Below are positions 33,201 through 48,386 of a DNA stretch of 64,000 nucleotides, one piece after another; within the stretch, counting starts at the first letter, position 1, and each line of letters begins with the position of its first letter. The position numbers and the translations under genes were made by a program. The notes beneath the pieces were generated by a model. The model was not told where the DNA came from and made no database searches. It saw only the letters and a list, made by a program, of their open reading frames with translations. This stretch comes from Dromaius novaehollandiae (lineage: Eukaryota; Chordata; Aves; Casuariiformes; Dromaiidae), in the NCBI RefSeq assembly GCF_036370855.1, contig NC_088103.1, forward strand, positions 36,745,904 through 36,809,903, read 5' to 3'.

Positions 33201-34901
33201 GTGCATCCATCTCTGTCTAGAACCAAATAAAATGACACAAAAGTAGTGTAGCAAATATATTTGTTTTTCCTGAATCAAATACAGGCCATTTTCAAGAGTG
33301 CCTTTGAATTATATAATTTCTTCAGGCTCCTGGACAATGCTAAAACAGGAATTTTTGTTTTAATGAGGTATGATCTAAGCCAGTTAGTTGTCCTGGCTGT
33401 TTCTTTTAATATACTAATGATTCCTACACATCAGACAACCTGCCATACTTCCTGAGCATCTTTAAAAACCTAAGAATTTCATTCTTAGAGCATTCAAACT
33501 TTATTTTGAGATTGTGCCATATAATACCTTGCAGAGGGTAAGATTAAATGTTCTCATATGGTTGTTTTCAGCTGTATTATCTGCCATCTTCATGGCAGTG
33601 CTGAAATCTACAGTGCTAGAAGCTGTTTTATATAAAAAGTCAACAGGTGAAACTCCCATGTTAACTGAATACAGCAATTAGCCCATGTGATGTAATCTTA
33701 CTGCCATAACAAGTGAATAACTAGTTGGGTAGATGTTTCTGTTACCAGGGTTAAGCAAAATTGTGGTAGTGCCCCCAAGCCCATCATGTTTCAGATCTTG
33801 TTTGTGTGACGTATTGCACTATACACCCAGCTGGGGAGTCATCGTCTTCGCAGTGTTGACAGTGCATCTGTGGAATTTTTGACTTCTCTATGGCAGCTCC
33901 CTTTAAATTCATATTTGTCTAAAATATATATGCAAAGGCAAAACTCTTAGTGATGCAGATATTTTTTTCTTCTTTTTTGTCGTGACCTTCAGGATAGAAG
34001 GCAAAAAGCTAAGACGTTCATTGCCTTTGGTTCACTTACTAATGGAAGCTGTCTTTTAGGGCAGACTGATCTGTTTCCAGGCCAGAAACTGTGTGACTTA
34101 CTCATTCCTAAAATGTTTGAAGTTATGAGATTTTTTTTTTCCCCTTCCCATCGATGGACATACTACTGAATACAAATGAGCTTTCTTATTGACTTGCTGA
34201 TTGTTATGGATTGAATAATCAGAGTTATTTGTCTTTGACGCATAGCTGACTTGGCATTCAAAAGACACGTGCGTGTTCTGTGTTAAATAGCTTAGAGTCT
34301 GAAATGACAAAGTTGAAATGCTTGGCAGATATCTCTAAACGTATTATTTGGAACAAAGAATTCCATCTTTAAGATGAAATGTCCAAACTAGATCACTTGG
34401 TAAAATGTTCCTAACTGTTTTCATTACAAAGATGTAATCCTGTGCAGCTGAGGAAGAAAAATGAAGTCCAGTTGTGTTATTTCCTTTAATGATGGCCAGT
34501 ACTATATTTTGTAAAACAAAGGATGCCTGTAATCAGCAAAGCCCATTTTGCAGGGTTAGGTTTTTTCCCCTTTCAACCTGATCAAAATTGTGTCAAATAC
34601 TGAGCTAAAAATAAGAAATGGGCAGAACAATTGTCAAATACATTGACATTCGTGGGTTTTAAAAATTTAAATAGATTTATTTTGCTTGGTTCCAGATCAC
34701 ACAGTGGGGAGTAATAAATAATCAAATATAATAATCAAAAAAAAACCCCAACTGCAGTGGCCTGGCAGTCAGATTCTGCCCTCCCCCTTTTCTTACTCCC
34801 CTTTAGAACTTTGTTTAAATAATTTTGCAGCGTGCTTGGGGATTGAAGACATCTGCATCGTGCTAACATGAGCGAATCTGTATTCAAAAACAGGTTAAAA
34901 A

Positions 34902-34913
34902 GGGGGGGGGGGG
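34902..34913 (+). repeat. G12 homopolymer
   Basis: Twelve consecutive G in AT-rich intronic DNA. Confidence 0.9.
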
Positions 34914-36036
34914 TGGAAAGAGGCTTGAAAGGGATCCAGGTAGCGTCCTAGTTAAAACAAATATTAAATACCAGGAAAGCATGTGAACTCGGACAGTTCT
35001 GCTTATTTAAAGCATTTAAGCTGTAAAGCATACTAGGAGATACTCTTTTATAGGTCCTGGGGTAATGTAACCTTAAATAAGTAAGTGGCAGGGGGCAATG
35101 TGGGTTCCCTTTTTACATCAGATGTCGTCTTGTGAGCCAAACACTTGGGAAAAACTGAAATACTTCTTCCACTTTAAATGATTTTACACACGCACATTAC
35201 ACTCGAGCGTTTGCTCAAGATGAGATGTTTTTGAATAGCAGCGCCCATAATTTTGCATGCCCTGAGACAACTCCTGAATGACGGGTAGGTTTCAAAGACC
35301 ACTTAGTTCTTCTCAGCTGCTGCTTCATTTGATACAGAAAGTTTTGCTCTCTGATCAGCAGAAAATGTTCTTTTTCTAGCCATTCTAATATGACAGGATT
35401 ATTGTATGTTGGCACTTCTGATCATATCAAGTGACTTTTAATTTATTGCCAAGTGGCAACTTGTTTCCTTCAAAACACATTTTTTCTTAGATCTGAAGTA
35501 GATTCTGGTTGCCTGGATCAAAATACCATCTCTCCAGTGATAGACCCAAACTAGCCAAAGACAGGTACGTTAAGTGCCTTGAGGTGTCTCCTATGCCAGA
35601 AAAATGTCCTCCAACAAAGATGGCCAACCTTTCAGTCCTGTGGTTTGCAATATTTTACCTTAGTTGCAAAGATTACAAAGTCTTTCCTAAGTTGGGAAAT
35701 ACATATGCTATAACTCAGAGCTAAAGGAAGGGAGAGCTCCAAGCGTGGATCAGGTGCAGGACGTGACAGCATGGAGCCCGGGGTCGTCCTGCGCTCTGGG
35801 CAAGGTGTGCGGCAGCCTAAGCTAACCCAGAGGTTCAGTGCCAGCAGCTTCTGCTGCCTCATGTTCTCTTGCAGCTGGGAAGTTTGACTATACGTATCTG
35901 CGGAGCAATGTGTCTATGGGCAACCCTTTCCAAGAACCTCAGTCACTGTAATGCTGTGATTTTCAGCCGTGGGTCGATGGACTATTTCAAAGAAGTCCAC
36001 AAGAGAAAGCAAGTAGTTCAGTTGTCCTGTGTGGGG

Positions 36037-36104
36037 TTTTTTGTTTGTCTGTTTTTTGTTTTTTGTTTTTTGTTTTTGTTTTTGGTTTTTTTTTTTTTTT
36101 TTTT
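36037..36104 (+). repeat. (TTTTTTG)n / poly-T low-complexity tract
   Basis: About 68 bases, almost entirely T with regularly spaced G, ending in an uninterrupted T run and followed by AG. It resembles a splice acceptor but is better explained as simple sequence or the complement of a decayed A-rich retroelement tail. No CR1 or SINE body is adjacent. Confidence 0.85.
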
Positions 36105-37537
36105 AGGAAATCCTATCTCTACACTGGAAGTATTATCTAGGTTTCCTCATTAAAAAGGGTTGAAATCTCTCCTCTAGGATATAAAACATTTCAGTTGTAT
36201 TGTCTCCTTTTCTGTTAATGCTAGCTAGCATTTTGTGTAGGACTCTCCACTGGTTGTGAAATGTTAATTAAAATGAATTAGCTAATGGTGGGGTTAAGAA
36301 TTTAACACATTTATAGTCTGAGTTAGCCTTTAAGAAGGAAAAATAGGTTGAAGAGTGCCATGTAACAATAAAGCTTGACCACCGCTATCAAACATGCTGC
36401 ATAAATATAGTAACAAGTATTTTATGCAGTAAATATGCCTTTATAATAGAAGCCTAATGTTGTTGCTATTATTACAGTTAAGGTGAATGAGATTATTACC
36501 GAGACTGAGCTAACAGAGCTTTTCTTATAGCATAAATAACGACAAGAAGGTTCTTCGCTGAAGGGTCACCTTTGCTATATTTTGGTTTCAGATTTCACAG
36601 GGACCTATTACAAAATTTTTAGCTTCAGCCCACACCCTGCTGGTGGTCAGCTATAAAAATCTCTTTGAAGAAAGTAAAAATCTACCCTTTGTTAGTTTAA
36701 AGTTAGATAAAGGTCATTTATTTATTCTTTTTGTAATAATATACAGCTGCTGTTATTAGGGAACATAACCAATCATTTAAAGATGATATTAAAGCTGCAG
36801 TATTATCGGCTATAATGTGTAAAAGCATAGTGTAAGTAATGCTTTTTATGACTGTTCTGTTTATTAGTTAACTTGAAGAATGTGTACTAGCATATATTTG
36901 TGTTGGAAAAGCTTGACATGGCATAATGTAACGTCCTCACTCCAAGGTTATTTCGTTTTCTCTCTAAACTTTTTTCAGTTTCGCTCTTTCCAAAAACCAG
37001 TTTAAAGAAACAAATGAAAACCCTGAGAACCCAGTCAAATAAGAAGAAATCTGCATATCACATTACCAGTGAATGTCATCCGCCTTTTTAATACAGTTAG
37101 TCCTTCTTAGAACACTACATGGTTAAAATGTTTGGGTTGTATATTACAACTAAGCTAAAGGGGCCATCCTGCTCTTCCTCCTTCTGGCCACATGGTCTTG
37201 TCCCATCTTCTCTTGTACAAGCTCTGCTGCTCACTGGACCGGTTACTTAAGCAATTCAGTGTGAAAATGCAACTGAATGCCCCGCTCCTGGGAGCGAATG
37301 CAGTCCGGGCAAGAATGTAAGTAGAAGTTGTTTATTATGAATAGAGCCTCTTGCAAGAGGACTAGGTTGTAGGAAAGTTAGAATGGAGAAGCCATTTCTC
37401 TAAGCTTTGAGATATTCTATGGCAGACATTAGCTTTACTTTGTCCTTAATACAAGGAGACTTAACAGGAAAAAACCTGCTTTTGTTGTAGGTCAGTGACT
37501 GAAAGAGATCTGTGAAAAAGATGAGGTTCCCCGCCTT

Positions 37538-37553
37538 CCCCCCCCCCCCCCCC
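37538..37553 (+). repeat. C16 homopolymer
   Basis: Sixteen consecutive C; an assembly-sensitive site. Confidence 0.9.
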
Positions 37554-40500
37554 AAATTTTCAAACCCTAAGGATCAGGTTAAAAGTCATATTAAAAAGGA
37601 CACTCTTTGAGATAACTGCAATATTTTAGTCACAGGCTTGGAAATTATTCTAATAGAAGCCTCTTTGTCCACTGATATTTATGGCAATGTCTAAGAGGCT
37701 CAAAAAGGTGGCAGAATCTCTCAAGTTTTGCAGCCACCCCTATTATCCAATAGTTTGTAGAATTTACTATTCTAGAAGCTGGGTTGGAAGAATGAAGGTA
37801 TATCACAGAAGAAAGAAAAATGAGGGCAACTGAGCCAAAGGCGGGACTTACGTAATTGATGCATAAAATACAGAGAGAGAGTAAAAAAGTTGCTGTAGAT
37901 ATAATAATAAGTGTCGAAGCACATCTACTCATTTTGCTATCCTTAGACATATCATATGATTCTCTTTTTTTTTAGTAAGGTACATATCTGTGTACATTTG
38001 GTTGACCTTCCTTTCTTCTTCCTGCTCTAGCGTTTGTCATAAGGAGATGCAAGTAGGGAGTGTGTATGTGTGCTAGGATGAGAGAGCCTGCACAGAGTGT
38101 CTCTTTCCATAAGTTAAGGTTTCCTCGTTTCACATAAAGTCCTTGAAGTCAATTTGCTGTAATGGTAGAATAACTGACTGAATCCCCTGGTCTACAAACA
38201 GTAGGATCTCCTGATGTGGAGTTGGAGTACACCTGGAGTGTGAGATACGTGTGAACTAAAGCCTTGCAATGATACGTGCCAAGCCTATCCAGTAGTGGGT
38301 GGTTCTGTGCTGCAGTTTCCTACGACAGCCAGTGCCTCCATCACGGGTTGTGCGCAAAGGGCTGCTGTAGGTGGTTAGCTGTACTGCTGGACTGAGCTTC
38401 TTTTTGGCCAGAGTGCAACTGAACGGTGGTGCTGGGGTATCGGTGCGTGATAAGGCTACCAGTGAATGACTGTCCTAAGTAGCACGAAGCTGTCGGGTGA
38501 CTGGGGAAGTGGCAGATATGTGACTGCCTTAGCAAGCTTGCTTTCTAGAACAGCTTTCTCTGGTCTTCAGAGTCTGTAGTCGCTATCTACAGCGCAAGAT
38601 ACGTAACTAAATTTTCTGTTGCAGTAAAAACCAATAAAACAGTTTCATCTATTGAACAGTGTGTAACACTGCTCTTTTTACTTTTTGGCTCTATTTCATG
38701 GCTAGGTATAAAAAATGCAAGCTAACTATGCCATGGTAAAACTTAATTGCATCACGGCAGACCCAAGTGTCTTGGTCTCCAACATCAGCATTCTGCAATG
38801 CATAGACCAAATTATTCCTTTGGTGAATGGAAAGGAGGGGGTTGTCCTTGGTCCTAGTAGTGAATTTATGTATATGTTTACAGGACAACTTTGTATATAA
38901 AGTAGTAACAGTTACACTGAGGAAGATGCTTGCAAGTAAATTGTTTCGGGGTAGAGGAACTTGTCTCTCAAAATACCATGTATTCATAACTTGCAGTCTT
39001 TTGCATGCCTTTGAAACTGGTGTTATTTACCTTCTCCTTCCATCCAGGTAGTCATCAGTTAGATGATGCATAAGAGAATCTAGAATTGCTGCTAACAAAT
39101 CTGGCACAAAATTGTTTTAACAAAGTTAATGCTGACTCTTCAACAGCAGAAAACTGCTTACTGTGGAACTAACTGAAATTGTTCTAGTTAGTCTCTGTGC
39201 AGGTGGCGGGTGATATGTGTTCAGTGTGAATGGCTGTCCTGTAAACAGCACTTCATATTCTTCAGTGCCATTTCCTCTTATTTTTTTCCTGGACGTTGTC
39301 TTCCCCCCACTTCCTTCTAGACCATAATCTCTTCAAGAAAGGTGTTACAATCTTCCTGTGGCTATCAGCATTTTTTAGCCTTGGGAAATAGTTGCTTGCA
39401 AAAGAGTTAGAAATGACGTTTCAAAAGATTTCTGTATGCTGTTTACAGGATGGAGCAAGGTCCTCACATCAAATACCTAAACACTGTTTTGGAAAGACCA
39501 ACAGCACAGTGGAATACTATGCTAGGAAATTATTTTGGTTCATTAACTACTTAAATTACATGTGCTAACTTTCCTTTGCAGGTGGTAGTGATTTTGAAAT
39601 CAAATAAGCTCATCCTACTTCCTGTGCCATTTCTGCAGACCTCTGCTTCTAGATGCTGCAGCTGTGTTGCCTGTGCTTTCCTTAGCTTTCTCTTTATCTC
39701 TGAGTTATCCAAAACCCAAGCGGAAGGAAGGAGTACAAGACTGTAGTAATGAATTCTTGACTCATTTCAACTTGTCTACAAAAAGCTCTTGACTAATAGA
39801 ATCGATATAATTTTAACATGAGAAATGTGACATATACAGCATGTTCAACAGGCTCGGCGGAGAGAATGAGTGCAGTGAAGCATCATCTTCAGAAGTTTGT
39901 GTTTTATATTCGTTTAATATGATATGCAGTCTTCAGTGTAGATACTTAAGGAGTCTTATGAAAGTAATACTGGCTCAGTCAGAGTAAAGATGCTTTAGTT
40001 AAATAGACTATGGCTGTGTTTAAAAATAACAGCTCTGCCTGTGTCAGCGCATTGGATGACCTGATACTGACTTTCAACAGCAAGAGCTTCTGAAAAATTT
40101 TTTGTTACCTGCCGCATGTATTGCCCCAACGTGAATTTGTTTTCTATTGGTAAGATTTTTTTGGTGCTAGACGAATCAGAAAGAGAGACCCTATAATTCT
40201 TCAAATCTGTGCTAACCTATAGTAGGAACTATACTATTCTATATTATACTATGCTAGTTCCTTTTCCGGGAACTGTGCTTGATTGGTATAGATGAGAGAT
40301 GGAAGGCAAAGCAGGAATTACAAGTATTATCTAATATGCCAACTTGATATGTTCCTGTCACTCTTGAATTAAAAGGGGGGAAAAAAATAAATAGTCTTCC
40401 TTCTTATGGCTGGGGCAAGAAGAAAAGAATAAAAGTAATAGTCAATTGTAGCTTAACTTGTATATTAGCTATTAGTTAGCTAGTAACTTTAATGCAAAAA

Positions 40501-43500
40501 ATTCCCACCTCAAACTCAATTTTAAAGGTGTTTGTTTACAGAGCAAGAAAAGTTGAAACACCTCTCAAAAGACATGTATGTTAATCTTTTAAGCCTCTGC
40601 TTTCCGTAAGGGCACCAGAGATTTGTAGCTTAAATAGCATCTTGAAACCGCTGTTGGACTTTTGCTTATGTTGCGTGTATTTCTAGTAGGCACTACATTT
40701 ATTTACGAGAGGGGTTAACTTCTGGAAGACGTTTGACTGGAGAGGAAGTATTAATCATGCACTTCTTGTATAGATATTTAATCAATAATGTTTGTATTCT
40801 TCATTTTCACATTTCATATAAAGAATATTTTTTCAGAACTATTAATTCAGCATAGGGAATAAGACAGTATAACAGCACTGTGCTATAAGCTTTAATGCAT
40901 GTTCTAGTTTAGCAGAGTAGCTGAAGTTGAATTCTTCAGTAAATTTGCTTTTTTTTTTTTACTAAGATATCAGTGTTTTGCTCATAACTGTAGTCAGGAG
41001 AACGTCGGTAGTCATGGTCTGTGGAAGCTGCGTTTGCCACGAAAGTCACTGAGCAGGGTCGTCTCCAATAAATATGCAAAATGCAAGTACTTTGCCTCAT
41101 CAGTAAAAACATGGTATTTTGTACCTATGCAACTATTACTTGTGGGAATGCAGCATAATAATAAATGCTTTTGCAGCCTGAAAATTTGGATGCTCCTTCG
41201 TTTCTCATACTTCGCTGTCAGTGAACCACAAACCGGCTAACTTTAGCTGATGAACATTCAGGAGGAGGAGAAATAAAAATAAACATCATCTTACTTTTAG
41301 AAACCAAGTAAATAACTTCAATTTTAGAACACCAAGATATGCTAAATCTTCGTAATTCAGGTGTCTGTCTGCCATCTGCTACTGGGTTCAGATTTGGTGA
41401 ATTTTTTAAATTAGTTGTTGCTTTTTCTTTGGGGCTTTCTTCCTGCTTTCCTAGTCCTAGGAAACTATTTTCCTTTCCTTGCAAAGTAGTTTAATGAAGG
41501 CATAATGTATTCATTAGAGAAGCTGTCTGAGCTGTCTTATAGTTTCCTTTAGATGTAGGTCTATCATTTAGTGAGATTTAAGCAAGTAGGGAAATCTTCC
41601 AAATAGGTATGTTCCACGGTCTATTAATTTATGTGGGTAATTAAATTATTGAAAATTATTCATATCCCATGAATTTTTTTATTATATACAGCTTCATATG
41701 TGCATGCATGCACACTTCTAAATACTAAGTGTTCTGGCAAACTTCAGAAAACACTAGCGAGTATAAATCTATTTAAAAAGGGCAGTGGTTGTTTTTATTT
41801 AATAAACAGTTTTATTTTGTAAAACTTTGTTTGCTCTTTGAACAATAGAATTCAGAAACATTTCATGTGAATAGTGGAGCAGTTGTCTTCCTGCACTGCT
41901 TTTGCTGAAGATAAATTGTGAATGTTTTAGTGTCTGTTCCTCAATTGTAAATGTGATGAGCCAAATGATTTAGAGGAAGCTTTTTTTACTGGGCACTTCT
42001 TAAATGCACAAACACTGAGATACTTTGACTGTCAGGACTCTGGTAGCTGAGGGTTTAGGTGCAAACCCTGTCCTCATTTAAGTGTTGTAGTTAGCCATTT
42101 GATATCTGTAGGAAAAAGGTCCTGTATAATATCTACCAGTCTAGTTTCTGTCTGTATAGAATTGCTGTGTTTTCACGTGCAGCCTGTTGCTTTTTTGTGA
42201 TAGCAAAACACATGAGCTAGCAGCGTGGGTTATACGCCGGCCGGGCTATTGTGGAGTAGCTTGTTGGTAATTTCCGTGCAATTCTCTCTCTTACCCTTCC
42301 CCCCTATCACATTGCTCCTGCTTCTACTCTGCTGTTTTCCTGCAGACTTATTTCAAGTATTGTTATTTTTAAAGGGCTTTTGGTTAACTGAGGTATGGGT
42401 TACATGGAAAAAATACTGTGAAACTTTCTGAAAATACTGTGTGAATCTGATGTTTATTTCTTCTCTTTTTTATGCTTCTTGTTCTGTGTGGGTTTTCTGT
42501 CTTTTCGTTCTTGGCAAGAAATATATTACTACATTCTTCTATGGAGAGGAAGGGTTTTAAGCTTACTCATAAAAAGAAGTTTTATTATCAAATGTAGTTT
42601 TTCATTTTGTCCCTTGGAATTTCTTTTTTTAAGCTCTAACCATACCCAGATTACTGGCTTCATTCATACAGTCTCTGTATCAAGTTTGGATACCGTCTTT
42701 GTTAAATTATGACTCCTTAGGGTTTTCTGTTACAGAGGTTTCTTCAGTCGGGGGAAATGAGGGTATAATAAAGAGGATCCAAGGACCGGACACGATGGTT
42801 CTGTGTAATTGAAACAAACAACGCCAGACTTGGCTGGTGTCGGATTTTCCATCAGATTTTTCACTGGCATTTGTTCATTTTGCTGTAAGCGGAGTTTAAA
42901 ACTGAGGCAGCGTGAGTGTCTGAAGTGACCGAAGGACAATTGGGGCACTGCTTTTAATCCTCGTATCCTATCTTTGATGTGTGTTCCTCTTACCCGGGAT
43001 TCTGGGTTGCTCAGGAAGTCTCTGTGATTCAAATGCCATTAGAGCAGTAAATTCAGCAGGCAACATCCAGATTCCCTGGAAGGAGTATAATTGAAGCTAG
43101 TATAATGGATTTGGTTGTGCCTGAGGCTGCTGAAATCTTATTCCAAGCATTGAGTTTGTGCTTCGCAAGAAGCGTTACGTTCTGGAGTAGAGCGAGTATC
43201 TGAAGCTCAGCCCTGCTTCATCTCCAAGTTGCTGTAACTGTGTGTTAGCTATTAACAGTATCTTTCCCTGTGTACTACTGTTACGATGTTAGTTATAGCC
43301 TGTTAAAATAGGGATAGGATCAAGATGTACAGGGTGCCCACAGATTTGCTGAGGGATTCTATAAATAAATTATTGTGCCGCTCGCCCAGAAACAGCATAA
43401 AGCAAGAAGCCAGGCTGTCCTGGTTGCTTCCTCTTCCTCAGATGCTGACCCCTTCCAGGCGAGGAGTGATGCTGAATCCATTGCCTGCACGGCCTCTGCT

Positions 43501-46500
43501 ACGCCACAGCGTTCAACCTCTGCGTAGGGAGTATGCCTCATCCCTACCTCTGTTAAGAGAGACCTGCCCCAAAGGAGACTTGGGGGGGATGGGAGGGGCG
43601 GGAAGTATTGCCTTTGACGTTTATGAACTAGTAGATACCACAGAAGCTTTTACCATGGGTAAAGCTGCTGAAGTTAAAACTGTAGGTGCGAATGTCCTCT
43701 AGTTCTCTAATGTCCTCTAATTCTTCTAAAATGTTTTCAAGTACTACTTTTTGCATTTTATATCTCAAAGACACTTTTATGTATTTGCACATTGATGAAA
43801 TTGAGTGCAACTTTTTGAATTGTAGCATACATAAGAATTTTGCCGTTGCATCTATTTCTCCATACTCTTCAGCATGTATTATTAGTTGCTTTATTCCCTA
43901 AAAATCCAGGAGAGCCCTTCTTAATGCTCTTCCTCATACTGAGTTTCAGCTGCATAACCGTAACTCCTTTTCAACCTGTATTTCTTCACTGCTCTTTGCC
44001 AATATTAGAAACATCTCTGTAGTAAAAAGAAAGCCCTTCCAGTGACTAATTATACAGTGCTTTGGAAGACATAAACCGAATTCCTTCTGTAGCCAAAAGC
44101 TGTGTATGATTTGAGATTAGCCTTTGCAGTGCGTTAACACTGTGCATTATGGTCAATGCTAATGACTGCAACATGTTTACTGTTTTTCTTGTGCCATGAT
44201 ATGCATATTGTACAATAGGATCCTGCTTGATAATGATAATATTTAGTCCTTGAGGATCTGGTAGTCTTTCACTTGTAGCTCTTTGTTCTCCTGGGTAAAG
44301 TAAACTGGCAGAGACTTAATTTAGTATGCAGTTGTGTAGCTTTTGTATTAATTTGGTTGCTCTCTTTAGCTTATTTGATCTGATAGATTGGTTTATAAAG
44401 CAGAACAGTCAAATCTTCTCTCACTTGTAAGATGAAATTTTTCACAGTAGTAGCATAGCATATAATAGTAACATGTTTTGTGGTTTGTGCACTGCACTTA
44501 GGTCCATAAGTTTCTCTAGAGTTACAGCATCTTTCTTTGGTTAGATCCCTAAAGGAGGGAGGAAAGAGAAAAGGGTATTTGCAGCACTTAACCACCTGAG
44601 GCTTTCTCCTTAGTCAACTTCTGTTCTGAATTGCTTTCTGGGGAACTCTTTTGATGGTGGAAGCCTTTAAAATAAATAAATAAAGCAAACCTCCTGACTT
44701 GGACTTAGCTGGCTAATTAAGGTCCCCCAGTTCAGTCGTGTGAATCGTACACTGCTGCTGTCAGGCCCATGTGCCCATTCTGTGTGCAGTGAGGCCTAGA
44801 TCCTTGGATCCTGTTGGCTCTGTGATGGTACAGATAGCAATTCTCTGCCTAGTTCTTGGTTCGTTATTCAGATTGCTGTAATATTTAACTATCCCATATG
44901 CATATTGGCTTAACCTGTGAAAAGATGTGGGCTGTGAGATTTTTTTTTTTTAATTCTTTCATTACAAGCTGTTTAAATGCTGCAATATGTTAACTTTCTC
45001 CTTTTAAGACATTTGAAGCCTGTATGTGACAGCTCCTTGTGTTCACCGTTTCTATAAACAATGAAGCCCTTAATGTGAAATACTTGTCATCTAGTGAATG
45101 AATAAAGTTTTGCCATTGACTTCAATGTGTCCAGGATTCACCTGTATATTTTGGATTCTTAAGCAGCTCAATTTGATTATCTTTCCTTTTTTTAAGTCCT
45201 CCTTCATTTTTTCAACTCGCTACCTGGAAGTAGACTTGAGAATAAAAGCTCTTGATTTACTTGACTGGTTCTGGAGTTGGGATTTCTTGTATGTTTGGAA
45301 AAAACTTTGCTAGCAAAGGTTCTATTATAAATATTAGACGCATGCCCATACCCGGCTGGGCTCCTCTTTTTGAGTGAGCATATAGCAGTTGAACTTTGTT
45401 GGAAGTAACTTTTAGACGCTGCATAGACTGTGTGTAGGCAAAGCTGCCTACCTGCCTCGTATGTCCTATTTTTCTCTGGAAAAACTTGGGTAAGAGCATT
45501 GCCAAGCATTTACGTTCAAACGCCTTAATGTCCTCTCTAGCTTAAATAATTCTTTCCTTATGGAACAGCAACAAATGCTTTGCTCATCTTTGCTCTGTTT
45601 CTCTTGTTTATCCCTTCTGGCCAGTTTCCTCTCTGAAAAAGCAGTTAACTAGTATTCATCATGCTTTAAATTAATCTGACTCCACCACTAAAGACAATGT
45701 TTATACAACTATATCCTTTTTTAATCCTGTTGAATATTATGCATAATTCAAATGTAAGGGATGTTTAAATTGCTGGTTAGAAGTTGCTTAGGTCACTTCA
45801 AATAGTTATGAAAGAACACTGCTGTCAGATCCTCCCTGCCCCAAAAGGTAAATATGATGGGTTCTCAATTATCTAGTCTTAAGAGGATTTTAAGATTGAA
45901 GTTCCTTTCATTTCATCTTTATTTTTGAGATGAAAATAGGAATTGTATGTCCACAGCAATGAGAACATCAGAAGAGAAGAGATGAGAAATGTTTCTGTAA
46001 ATAACAACTAGATTCTTAAATGTTCCATATTTAGCTTTTAAAAAAAAATCATCCTTAATAGCCTTTGATTTTCTTCTTCCACTTGTTTTTCATCATTTAA
46101 TATAACCTTTTGAATAGATTGGTTAGAAAAGATAACCTAGATTAATGAAATACATGCCTTGAGCTTGAATTATAAATAAGTGGTGATGTCTCTTGAAAGA
46201 GTTACTTGGTTCTGTTTTTCAAATATTCAGCTAAAAGATAATTTGGGGGAGAGGGTTGTTTTCTTTACAACTGTTGATTTCAGGAGATGTCACTGGCAGT
46301 TGACCTAGCTTCACTCTCTTTAGTTCATTGGATAAATACTTGGCCAAAGCGATAAGCTTAGTAACCATGTAGCTTTTTGTTCTTTTTTCCCTGATTTTTA
46401 TTTTAGATGAATATGAACATGCATGTGGAGTAAGAGTGAAATTATTGTATATAGAGAGAATTTTTCTTGAGCATTGGATTCAGTATTCATATGAAAATGA

Positions 46501-48358
46501 CCTTGTCTGATGCAATTCCGGAGTGCTTTTGTTAAGAGTAATGATCTTAAATATTTAAACACTTCAGTGTCAAATGTGGTGAAAACCTTCTGGTTTTAGA
46601 TGTAATATGGTATAGTCAGTCTTTCTGTTTCTATCCTGTTCTGAAAATGGTTTGAGTTTTATTCAGATTTCTTTGATCTAAGTTGATAGTATTTTATAGA
46701 TCAGTTAGCGTGAAAGAAAAAAAACAAGTCCTTATTCAGAATGTTACTCATTTTGTTGACTGATCAGGCTCTTATCAGAATTAAGCAACCTTTTGTTTCC
46801 TAAGCAATGCTAGAGCAAATCAATTAAACTTTTATCATGTAATTCAAGTTAACTTACTCTGAAAGCTCTCGAAATTGGTGAGAGTTTTTAAATATGTCAT
46901 TAGTGATCTAAAAAGTTTTATGTATCAGTTGAATTCCCTTTTTAACTCAAAACACTAATACTAACAGATTAAAATGTCTTAAGTTTTCCCACTTCTGTGA
47001 GGTAGAATTATAGTAACTATTTATTACTTGAAAATAAATTGATGGGTTAGGTGCAGTCCTAGCTAAGCATGGTTTGTCTGCAATAAAGAAACTCAGTCTA
47101 GATTTAAGTCTAACCTGAAACGTTGTCTTCTCACAGCTAGTAGAGCATCGAGCTGTTGCAAAGTGCTGTTTTATAAGTGACCTGTTCAGCTTCTTGTAGA
47201 TGAGGGTGTTCTGGAATGTCTTCATTATGGTTGTGGAGATGTGAAAGAGTGAGGGCGCTTTTAGTTCTAGGAAGCTATTTTTGTGTGTTAAAGGAGAATT
47301 AGAGAAAACAGAATAAAAGTGAAATGATTATAGGTAGAATGACTTTTTTTTTTGAATGTGGGGTTCAAGCTGTAGGCCACATCTGTGATCATGTTTAGAA
47401 ATGAGTCCATATTAAATCGATTCTCTGCCAGCAGCATCTGGTTGCACTTTATGTATGTGTTTTCTTTCTTAGAGAAAGCAAACCATATGACATAACCCCA
47501 GTCAGATAAAAATGATTGTTTATAGTACTTTGTTTATTTACACAGCACCACAAGTTGAAATATGTCTCAGTCTGAAAAGGCTTACCACTCTTTAAAAAGA
47601 TAAGCAAATGATATCTCCATTTCAAGATGGACAACCTGGGGTACAGTGTGGTGTGGTTATCAAGCCCTGCTTAAGGGGACGTAAAATCAGCAGCTGAGCT
47701 GATAACCAAATGTGGGCTTTGTAAGTTGGAGTACCTGCTCACTGCAAAGAGTACCATTTGCAAGCAGTGATGTATTTTTACAGATTACAAAACCGCTGTT
47801 CAAATGAATTGCTCAGACTGATTTTACAGGCTGATCTTAACTATTCTTTTTCTTTAAAACTGGCTTCTTGGCTCATGAGAGAGGTATCTCTGTTCTAGTG
47901 AGATTCTCTCTGTTTTTAGACTTGAAATGATACAGATGAAGCTTGCTATGAGGTCCAGGCTGGACCCTTCGGGATCAGATTAGGCACAGCAGAACGAAGA
48001 GAACTGAAAATACCTTGCATGCGTCAGAGGTATGATTTCTTGTGATAAAGAGGACATTGGGCTGCAGTGCCCCCAGAGCAGAGGGAAACTGCACAGTCAC
48101 GTTTCAGCCATTGTAGTGCTACATAGCACCTCTGCGTGGTGACCAGTGTATTTAAGGGTGTCAACCAAGTCCTTCTGACATGAAGGTTGGGCCATCTGCA
48201 GTTGCGTAGAAAGCTGTAGATGAAGTAGTGTATAACAGAGACTTCTGAATTTGAGACACTCAAAGGGAACAGTGGAAGTTGCTTGGTATTGGAGTAGTCT
48301 AGGATGAATAATAATTCTAGAGACTTTGAAAAAGGGACTTAAGGAGTTGGACCTGTTT

Positions 48359-48386
48359 GTGGTTCTGCTGTTGTGGTTCTGCTGTA
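48359..48386 (+). repeat. Tandem duplication, 14 bp x 2
   Basis: Two adjacent copies of GTGGTTCTGCTGT plus one further base (T in the first copy, A in the second). Confidence 0.85.

Larger units (their letters stand above)
27217..36036 (+). other. ADD3: Presumed ADD3 intron 1, proximal part
   Basis: After the CpG island ends near 27920 the sequence becomes AT-rich, and the plus strand is visibly richer in T and G than in A and C. That is the asymmetry expected of plus-strand transcribed introns. No coding exon was recognised. Low-complexity tracts include T16 at 32305-32320 and G12 at 34902-34913. 28550-30160 is notably C-poor on the plus strand and carries chance minus-strand open frames (28947-29345 and 29774-30148). 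Confidence 0.65.

Noticed and set aside
36037-36106. Polypyrimidine tract plus AG as a splice acceptor
   Set aside because: The tract is a simple TTTTTTG repeat with no exon-like sequence after it.
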